In this document: piece after piece, positions 58,305-64,000 of the stretch | Layout: every line of letters begins with the position of its first letter | Position numbering within the stretch: the stretch's first letter is position 1 | Assembly: GCF_024345185.1 (NCBI RefSeq) | Contig: NZ_BROB01000006.1 | Location: 42,853 to 106,852, forward strand | Length of the DNA stretch: 64,000 nucleotides | DNA from: Levilactobacillus humaensis | GTDB lineage: Bacteria > Bacillota > Bacilli > Lactobacillales > Lactobacillaceae | Direction: 5' to 3' | Made by a program: the position numbers and the translations under genes | The notes under the pieces: generated by a model | What the model was told of the DNA's origin: nothing | Seen by the model: the letters and a program-made list of their open reading frames with translations, nothing else | Database searches by the model: none

Positions 58305-59825
58305 ATGTTAGAAAATCTATTAGCGGTTATTCGTGAAGAAAATTTAGCAGAACAGTTGTATCACAGTTTAATTGGTGTGGAAGTTGAAGAGCAACGAATC
58401 GATCCGCATGGTCGGCTGAGTCGTCGTCCCCATCCCAGTACCTTAGGTTCCCGGACCTTCCACCCGTACTTTCAAACGGACTTTACTGAAAGCCAACTCG
58501 AAGTCATTACGGACCCCAATCCAAATATTGGCGGAACGTTAGATCAGTTAGATACCCTGCAAACGGTGGCTTATCGTTCTTTAGAAGGGGACGATCGCAT
58601 CTGGCCGTTTAGCACGCCACCCAAGATGGATGACACTGACTGGCAGTTTTTAGCCGATCACTTCGATCGACCGGCTATTCGGCCTTACCGGTCTTATTTG
58701 GTCAAAAAGTATGGCTTACAACATGGCAGTCTGACCGGTGTCCATGTGAACTACAGTCTACCGGACCCAGTCTTACATCGGTTATTCAGCCACTATACGC
58801 AGGAGTTCACGTCTATTGTGGCCTTCAAGAATGCCCTGTACTTCCGTTTGGCCCAGAACTTCGTGCGCTACCAGTGGTTATTGACCTATCTCTTTGGGGC
58901 CAGTCCCGTGGCCGAGGAAGGGTTCTTTGACCCGATGCCATCGGAATTGAGCCAACCGGTGCGGAGTATTCGCAACAGTCGTTTCGGATTTGTGAACCGC
59001 CCAGATGAGCAGGTCACGTATACGTCCCTAGAAGCGCATTTAAACCAGCTCCAGCGTTTGATTGACAATGGCACGTATTTCTCCGCTCACGAGTTCTACG
59101 GGCCTGTGCGGCTTCGAGGACAGGACAACCAGCGAGACTATCTCACCGGTGGCATTCGCTACCTGGAATTACGAGACTTCGATAACACGCCATTCATACC
59201 AAATGGGGTTAGTCGTCACGCGCTGTATTTCTTAAAGGTCTTCATGATTTATCTCTTAACGCAACCGTTGCCGACCCAAGAGCTGGAACAACAACTCGCC
59301 GAGGCCCAGACGCGAAATAAGCGAGTAGCGTTGGAGAATCCATTGGAACCGACGCAGTATCAGGCCGATGGCGAACGGGTCTTCCAAGAATTACGAGAGA
59401 TGACCGATCAACTCCAGATTCATGCGGAGCAAACCTCGGTTATTGATGATCTTGAAGAGGTGCTCACGCATCCCGAACTGACGCCGTCTGCCAAGATGGT
59501 GGCTCACCTGCAGGATGGGAGTCTCATGGCTTATGGTCAGGAGATTGCAGCCGACTGGTATCGTCAACGGGTAGAGGCCAAGCCACTATTGCCTCGTTTG
59601 AAGCAGGTTAGTGATCAGACGCAGCGATTTGTCATGACTGCCTTGCAACTTGGCGTGAAATTCTTTCAAGTTCGCGACGAGGAGGGTGACGATTTACTGA
59701 TGTTTACATTCAATGGGGTCACCCAGGTTCTTCAGGAACGAGACACTCAGGATCCTCATCCAGAGGTCAAGTTACGGCGTCTATTCCCTGATCTACCGGC
59801 GTTACCGGAGTCTTTGCACTATTAG
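58305..59825 (+). CDS. gshA: Glutamate-cysteine ligase
   Basis: This 506-residue enzyme of the GshA family makes gamma-glutamylcysteine from Glu, Cys and ATP, the first step of glutathione synthesis. The N-terminal GVEVEEQRIDPHGRLS and TDFTESQLEVITDP and the central TGVHVNYSLPD segments match the GshA domain. It lacks the ATP-grasp GshB domain found in fused GshF proteins (about 750 residues), and no gshB is next to it. The product may therefore be gamma-glutamylcysteine itself. It is monocistronic with its own promoter, operator-like dyad and terminator. Confidence 0.9.
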   Translation: MLENLLAVIREENLAEQLYHSLIGVEVEEQRIDPHGRLSRRPHPSTLGSRTFHPYFQTDFTESQLEVITDPNPNIGGTLDQLDTLQTVAYRSLEGDDRIWPFSTPPKMDDTDWQFLADHFDRPAIRPYRSYLVKKYGLQHGSLTGVHVNYSLPDPVLHRLFSHYTQEFTSIVAFKNALYFRLAQNFVRYQWLLTYLFGASPVAEEGFFDPMPSELSQPVRSIRNSRFGFVNRPDEQVTYTSLEAHLNQLQRLIDNGTYFSAHEFYGPVRLRGQDNQRDYLTGGIRYLELRDFDNTPFIPNGVSRHALYFLKVFMIYLLTQPLPTQELEQQLAEAQTRNKRVALENPLEPTQYQADGERVFQELREMTDQLQIHAEQTSVIDDLEEVLTHPELTPSAKMVAHLQDGSLMAYGQEIAADWYRQRVEAKPLLPRLKQVSDQTQRFVMTALQLGVKFFQVRDEEGDDLLMFTFNGVTQVLQERDTQDPHPEVKLRRLFPDLPALPESLHY

Positions 59826-59845
59826 AATAGTATTAGAATGATTAG

Positions 59846-59876
59846 AACGCGCATCCAAGAGATGCGCGTTTTTTTT
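59846..59876 (+). terminator. Intrinsic terminator after gshA
   Basis: A 10-bp stem (59846-59855 with 59861-59870), a 5-base loop and a T8 tract. Confidence 0.93.
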
Positions 59877-59896
59877 GAAAAACTTATGAATTTTTA

Positions 59897-59925
59897 TTGA
59901 AAGCGCTTTTCTTTTGTGGTATCTT
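59897..59925 (+). promoter_or_regulatory. Promoter of rbsDACB
   Basis: TTGAAA (59897-59902), a 17-base spacer and TATCTT (59920-59925). The -35 box is part of a cre-like site. The leader to rbsD is about 125 bases. Confidence 0.7.
59898..59911 (+). promoter_or_regulatory. cre-like site (CcpA) over the rbs promoter
   Basis: TGAAAGCGCTTTTC has the palindromic core AAAGCGCTTT and matches the catabolite-responsive element consensus except at the last positions. It overlaps the -35 box, so CcpA binding would repress. Confidence 0.65.
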
Positions 59926-59943
59926 AGGTCTTGTAGAAATAAT

Positions 59944-59957
59944 GTAAACGGTTTTAC
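59944..59957 (+). promoter_or_regulatory. Operator 1 of the rbs operon
   Basis: GTAAACGGTTTTAC lies about 20 bases after the -10 box. Read on the minus strand it is GTAAAACCGTTTAC, one base different from operator 2. It is typical of LacI-family regulators such as RbsR. Confidence 0.65.
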
Positions 59958-59998
59958 GAACGGTGTCTCGGTTCAAGCCTCGCGACTTAGTGGCTCAG

Positions 59999-60012
59999 GT
60001 AAAACCATTTAC
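59999..60012 (+). promoter_or_regulatory. Operator 2 of the rbs operon
   Basis: GTAAAACCATTTAC is nearly identical to the reverse complement of operator 1, with dyad centres 55 bp apart. It lies in the untranslated leader, so a bound repressor could block elongation or form a loop. Confidence 0.65.
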
Positions 60013-60057
60013 CTTATGAAGAATCTGCAAGTGTTCTGAAAGGTGGATAAGGCAGGA

Positions 60058-60453
60058 ATGAAAAAGACAACAGTTATTAATTCTGATTTGTCACGGGTCA
60101 TCTCCCAAATGGGACACTTCGACACGTTGGCTATCGGGGATGCCGGAATGCCAGTTCCTAAGGGAACCGAAAAGATTGATTTAGCCGTGACTAAGCAACT
60201 TCCAAGTTTCTTAGACGTCCTAAAGAATGTCTTAGCTGAATTACAGGTACAACGTATTTATTTGGCAGAAGAGATGAAGACCGAGAATCCGGACCAATTA
60301 TCAGCGGTTCTGCAATTATTACCGGATGTCGATGTTAAGTTCATCCCACATGATCAAATGAAGCAAGACTTGAGTAAGTGCCACGCATTCGTCCGTACAG
60401 GCGAAATGACACCGTTCTCAAACATTATATTGGAAAGCGGCGTAACGTTTTAA
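60058..60453 (+). CDS. rbsD: D-ribose pyranase
   Basis: RbsD (131 residues) interconverts pyranose and furanose forms of ribose before phosphorylation. The start [20 protein letters not shown], the catalytic-histidine region ([16 protein letters not shown]) and the C-terminal [18 protein letters not shown] are diagnostic. ATG 60058 gives the family length; an in-frame GTG at 60043 lies within the purine-rich ribosome binding stretch. It is first in rbsDACB. RbsK and RbsR are not in the window. Confidence 0.95.
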   Translation: MKKTTVINSDLSRVISQMGHFDTLAIGDAGMPVPKGTEKIDLAVTKQLPSFLDVLKNVLAELQVQRIYLAEEMKTENPDQLSAVLQLLPDVDVKFIPHDQMKQDLSKCHAFVRTGEMTPFSNIILESGVTF

Positions 60454-60484
60454 GCTGCGACTTGCAAAAGGAGGTTTGGCGTAA

Positions 60485-61969
60485 ATGCAAATTGATATGC
60501 AGCATATCTCAAAATCATTCGGTTCTAACGAAGTTTTAAAAGATGTCAATTTCTCCGTGAAGGGCGGCGAGGTTCACGCGCTCATGGGCGAAAACGGTGC
60601 TGGTAAGTCTACGATGATGAACATTCTTACCGGGTTGCTGGAACCAAATAGCGGGACTATCTTGGTTGACGGTAAAGAAACCCACTTTGACAACGCGTTG
60701 GAAGCCGAACAACACGGGATCGCATTCATTCACCAAGAAATGAACAACTTCGGTGAGATGCCGGTTCTGGATAACATGTTCTTGAACAAGGAAATCAAGA
60801 AAGGTTTCGGCCTGATTGACAATGCAAAAATGAAAACGATTGCACAAAAAGCCTTGGATCAACTGGACATGAAGGTTGATTTCTCTCAACCAATTGGTGA
60901 ATTATCAGTTGGGCAACAACAAATGATTGAAATTGCCAAGTCACTGATGACCGATGCCAAAATTATCATCATGGACGAACCAACGGCGGCTTTAACCCAA
61001 GACGAAATTCAAAAGTTATTCGTCGTTATCCGCAAGCTTCGTGACCAAGGTGTTGGGTTGATTTACATCTCTCACCGGATGGAAGAATTGTTTGAAATCG
61101 CTGACCGCGTGACTGTAATGCGTGATGGTTTAACCATTAATACGTACAACACGGCTGATACGAATGTTAAGCAAATCGTCCACGACATGGTTGGTCGTGA
61201 CATGGGGGACTTCTATCCAGAACGTCATCCTAAGTACGGTAAGACAATGTTGGAAGTTTCTGGTTTGACGAACAGCAAGTTCAAGGATGTCAGCTTCTCA
61301 GTTCGCTCCGGTGAAGTCCTCGCCTTCTCAGGTTTGATGGGTGCCGGTCGTACTGAAATTATGCGGGCAATCTTCGGGATTGACAAGTTGGATGCCGGGA
61401 CCATCAAGGTTGACGGTAAGGAACTGGTCATCAAGAATCCTAACGACGCTATCAGTCATAACGTTGGGTTCTTAACTGAAGACCGGAAGACGGAAGGTTT
61501 AATCCTCGATGCAACGTTAGCTGATAACATTGACTTACCAAGTATCGACGGGTTCTCCAAGCACGGTTTAATCGACGAAAAGGCCGACAAAGACTTCGTT
61601 GACATGTTACTGAAACGCCTGAACGTTAAGGCTAACGGTCGTGATGATGAAGCAGGTAGCCTCTCTGGTGGTAACCAACAAAAGGTTGTCTTGGCTAAGT
61701 GGGTTGGATCTGGTTCGCAAGTTCTGATTTTGGATGAACCAACTCGTGGTGTCGACGTTGGTGCCAAGCGTGAAATCTATGATCTCATGAATGAATTAAC
61801 CGATCGTGGAACAGCTATTATTATGGTTTCGAGTGATTTGGATGAAGTGCTTGGTTTCTCTGACAAGATCGCGGTGGTCTACGAAGGTCACCTGATGGAT
61901 GTCGTCGATACTAAGGATGCTACGCAAGAAAGTATTATGACGTTAGCAACAGGAGGGAAAAACGAATGA
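60485..61969 (+). CDS. rbsA: Ribose ABC transporter ATP-binding protein
   Basis: RbsA (494 residues) is the double ATPase of the ribose importer. Domain 1 has Walker A GENGAGKST, signature LSVGQQQMIEIAK and Walker B IIIMDEPTAAL. Domain 2 starts near residue 250 with a degenerate Walker A (GLMGAGRTE), which is normal for this family, and signature LSGGNQQKVVLAK. AAGGAGG lies before ATG 60485. It overlaps rbsC by 4 bases. Confidence 0.96.
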   Translation: MQIDMQHISKSFGSNEVLKDVNFSVKGGEVHALMGENGAGKSTMMNILTGLLEPNSGTILVDGKETHFDNALEAEQHGIAFIHQEMNNFGEMPVLDNMFLNKEIKKGFGLIDNAKMKTIAQKALDQLDMKVDFSQPIGELSVGQQQMIEIAKSLMTDAKIIIMDEPTAALTQDEIQKLFVVIRKLRDQGVGLIYISHRMEELFEIADRVTVMRDGLTINTYNTADTNVKQIVHDMVGRDMGDFYPERHPKYGKTMLEVSGLTNSKFKDVSFSVRSGEVLAFSGLMGAGRTEIMRAIFGIDKLDAGTIKVDGKELVIKNPNDAISHNVGFLTEDRKTEGLILDATLADNIDLPSIDGFSKHGLIDEKADKDFVDMLLKRLNVKANGRDDEAGSLSGGNQQKVVLAKWVGSGSQVLILDEPTRGVDVGAKREIYDLMNELTDRGTAIIMVSSDLDEVLGFSDKIAVVYEGHLMDVVDTKDATQESIMTLATGGKNE

Positions 61970-62943
61970 GTAATCAAACAGAAGCAGAGGCAAAGAAAAA
62001 ATTTAGTTTTGGCGACTTCTATAAGAAACTAGGACCAATGGTCGCCTTAATCGTATTGATTGTTTTAGTTTCAGTACTTAACTTCTCGTTCTTGGATCCG
62101 TTAAACTTACTGAACTTATTACGTCAAGTTTCAGTTAATGCTTTAATCGCCTTCGGGATGGAATTTGTTATCTTAACCGGTGGGATTGATTTATCCGTTG
62201 GGGCCATCGTTGCCTTGAGTGGTGCCTTCACCGCTCAACTGGTATTAGCCGGTGTGCCAACGCTCTTATCTCTTTTAATCGGGATGTTAACCGGTGCCAT
62301 CTTCGGTGCCATCAACGGTGTTATCATCGCCTATGGGAAAGCTGCACCATTTATCGCCACTTTGGCAACGCAAACCATTTTGCGGGGTGCTACTTACGTC
62401 TTCACCAAAGGTAACCCAATCACTGGGACTAAGATGAGTAACAACTTTGGCTTCCAATTCTTTGGCCAAGGTTACTTATTCGGAATTCCATTCCCAGTTT
62501 ACATTATGGCTATCTTCTACATCTGTGCTTACATTCTGTTACACCGGACCACGTTTGGTCGTAAGACTTATGCTTTAGGTGGTAACCCTAAGGCTGCCTT
62601 CGTTGCTGGTGTTAAGAACAACAAGATGATTATCTTAATCTACACGATTGCTGGTTTCTTATCAGCCGTTGCCGGTGCTATCTTGACTTCACGTTTAGCT
62701 TCCGCACAACCTGATGCCGGGAATGCCTACGAAATGGATGCCATCGCCGCCGTTGTTTTAGGTGGGACTAGTCTTGCCGGTGGGAAAGGTCGTATGTTTG
62801 GGACCTTAATTGGTGCTTTGATTATTGGTGTCCTGAACAATGGGATGAACTTACTGGGTATCTCCAGTTTCTACCAACAAATCGTAAAAGGTATCGTGAT
62901 CTTAGTTGCCGTCTTACTCGATAGAAAACAAGCTAAAGCTTAG
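61966..62943 (+). CDS. rbsC: Ribose ABC transporter permease
   Basis: RbsC (325 residues) is the membrane channel of the ribose importer, with 8-10 helices. ILTGGIDLSVGAIVALSG and VLGGTSLAGGKGRMFGTLIG are family signatures. ATG overlaps the rbsA stop by 4 bases, and GGAGGG is upstream. rbsB follows after 14 bases. Confidence 0.96.
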   Translation: MSNQTEAEAKKKFSFGDFYKKLGPMVALIVLIVLVSVLNFSFLDPLNLLNLLRQVSVNALIAFGMEFVILTGGIDLSVGAIVALSGAFTAQLVLAGVPTLLSLLIGMLTGAIFGAINGVIIAYGKAAPFIATLATQTILRGATYVFTKGNPITGTKMSNNFGFQFFGQGYLFGIPFPVYIMAIFYICAYILLHRTTFGRKTYALGGNPKAAFVAGVKNNKMIILIYTIAGFLSAVAGAILTSRLASAQPDAGNAYEMDAIAAVVLGGTSLAGGKGRMFGTLIGALIIGVLNNGMNLLGISSFYQQIVKGIVILVAVLLDRKQAKA

Positions 62944-62957
62944 GGGGAAGGTTCCTT

Positions 62958-63914
62958 ATGAAAGGGAAAAAATATTTAGTCGTACTACTGACCGTATTTG
63001 CTGGCTTCTCAATGTTCCTTGCCGGATGTAAAGCCGTCTCCTTGACGCCACCATCCTTCGGAACAACTAAAACTGCCAAGAAGAGTCAAAAAGACTTAAA
63101 GATTGGGGTTTCACTGTCAACCTTGAGTAACCCATTCTTCGTTTCCGTCCGTGACGGGATTACGAAGGTTGCTAAGGAAAACGGGAGCTCAACTCAAATC
63201 TTCGATGCTCAAAACGACAGTGCCAAGCAATCTAACGACGTTGAAGATTTAATTCAAAAGAAGGTTGACGTTATTATCATCAACCCTGTTGACTCTGACG
63301 CCATTGCTACTGCTGTTAAGGATGCTAACAACGCTGGTATTCCAGTTATCGCCTGTGACCGTGGGTCTAACGGTGGTAAGTTGTTAACGACTGTTGCTTC
63401 TGATAACGTTTTGGCCGGGAAGATGGCTGGTAAGTTTATGATGAGCCAGTTGAACAAGAACGACCAAATCGCTGAACTTGAAGGTACCCCAGGTGCCGAT
63501 GCTGCTATCCAACGTGGGAAAGGTTTCAACAACACGGTTAAGGGTACTTTAGACATCGTCACTAAGCAAACTGCCAACTTTGACCGTGCGCAAGGGATGT
63601 CTACTACTGAAAACATCTTACAAGCTCACCCTAAGATTAAGGGTGTCTTCGCTCAAAACGATGAAATGGCTTTAGGTGCTATCAAGGCTATCAACGACCC
63701 AGATATGGTTGTTGTCTCCATCGATGGTGGGGAACAAGGACTCAAGGCCGTTAAGTCTGGTAAGATTACGGGTATCATTGCCCAATCACCAAAGGTTGAA
63801 GGGGAATTAGCTGTTAAGGCTGCTTACAAGCACTTTAAGGGCCAAAAGGTTCAAAAGGCCACGCCTTCACCAATTCACTTGGTTACTAAGAAGAACGTCG
63901 ACAAGTTCGAATAG
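62958..63914 (+). CDS. rbsB: Ribose-binding lipoprotein
   Basis: RbsB (318 residues) is the extracellular ribose receptor, membrane-anchored as a lipoprotein in Gram-positives. The lipobox LAGC puts the modified cysteine at residue 24. The mature protein has the periplasmic-binding-protein fold, with IGVSLSTLSNPFFVSVRDG at its N-terminus, DRGSNGG and QNDEMALGAI. GGGGGAAGG lies upstream. It is the last rbs gene before a long hairpin. Confidence 0.96.
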   Translation: MKGKKYLVVLLTVFAGFSMFLAGCKAVSLTPPSFGTTKTAKKSQKDLKIGVSLSTLSNPFFVSVRDGITKVAKENGSSTQIFDAQNDSAKQSNDVEDLIQKKVDVIIINPVDSDAIATAVKDANNAGIPVIACDRGSNGGKLLTTVASDNVLAGKMAGKFMMSQLNKNDQIAELEGTPGADAAIQRGKGFNNTVKGTLDIVTKQTANFDRAQGMSTTENILQAHPKIKGVFAQNDEMALGAIKAINDPDMVVVSIDGGEQGLKAVKSGKITGIIAQSPKVEGELAVKAAYKHFKGQKVQKATPSPIHLVTKKNVDKFE

Positions 63915-63942
63915 TCTCTAATGAATTAAAAAATACTAAGCT

Positions 63943-63985
63943 TAGAGGCATAAGAGTTATCCGACGGGATGCTCTTATGCCTCTA
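63943..63985 (+). terminator. Long hairpin after rbsB
   Basis: A perfect 14-bp stem (63943-63956 with 63972-63985) and a 15-base loop lie 28 bases after rbsB. There is no real T tract, so it may be a weak terminator, a 3'-end stabiliser or the border of the next element. Confidence 0.6.
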
Positions 63986-64000
63986 TTACTTTATAGTGGT

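Overview
The window is a chromosomal segment of a low-to-moderate GC Gram-positive bacterium, most likely a member of the Lactobacillaceae close to Levilactobacillus/Lactiplantibacillus. The case rests on the following: strong AGGAGG ribosome binding sites with ATG, GTG and TTG starts; a prepilin peptidase gene between rpoC and the str operon; zinc-type S14; an ECF-transporter module after rplQ; cydABCD next to menA and a polyprenyl synthase; and the order pcrA-ligA-camS-gatCAB-dgkB-rlmCD. The genus is inference; the family is fairly secure. No rRNA, tRNA, CRISPR array, prophage or insertion sequence was seen.

Layout. Positions 1-6800 hold the 3' part of rpoC, a convergent prepilin peptidase gene (comC), and the str operon rpsL-rpsG-fusA with a structured leader and an attenuator-like hairpin just before fusA. 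A MATE exporter gene follows. Positions 8440-22720 are the S10-spc-alpha ribosomal superoperon, rpsJ to rplQ including secY, adk, infA, rpmJ and rpoA. Positions 22960-27310 carry the energy-coupling-factor transporter core (ecfA1-ecfA2-ecfT), truA, and rplM-rpsI behind a leader.

Positions 27400-36000 are accessory: a minus-strand XRE regulator, a 430-base gap with a structured RNA candidate, two tandem secreted CAP/SCP-domain paralogues of identical length, a Ktr potassium uptake pair, a cationic amino acid permease, an LCP cell-wall ligase and a D-2-hydroxyacid dehydrogenase. Positions 36080-44700 form a respiration block: cytochrome bd oxidase (cydAB), its assembly exporter (cydDC), a 155-base multi-branched inverted-repeat element, and divergent polyprenyl diphosphate synthase and menA genes. 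Together these suggest heme- and quinone-dependent respiration with an incomplete menaquinone pathway.

Positions 44790-58130 hold xpt, a PurK-like ATP-grasp protein that has lost its diagnostic active-site residues, pcrA, ligA, camS, gatCAB, dgkB and an rRNA uracil methyltransferase lacking the usual Fe-S cysteines. The window ends with gshA (glutamate-cysteine ligase) and a complete ribose uptake operon rbsDACB. The rbs operon has a cre-like site over its promoter and two near-identical dyads 55 bp apart.

Nothing here amounts to a clearly new defence or mobile system. The most interesting unexplained items are the 155-base element at 42525-42679, the leader at 27950-28130, the dead-looking PurK paralogue, the repeated motif at the cydA promoter and the paired rbs operators.
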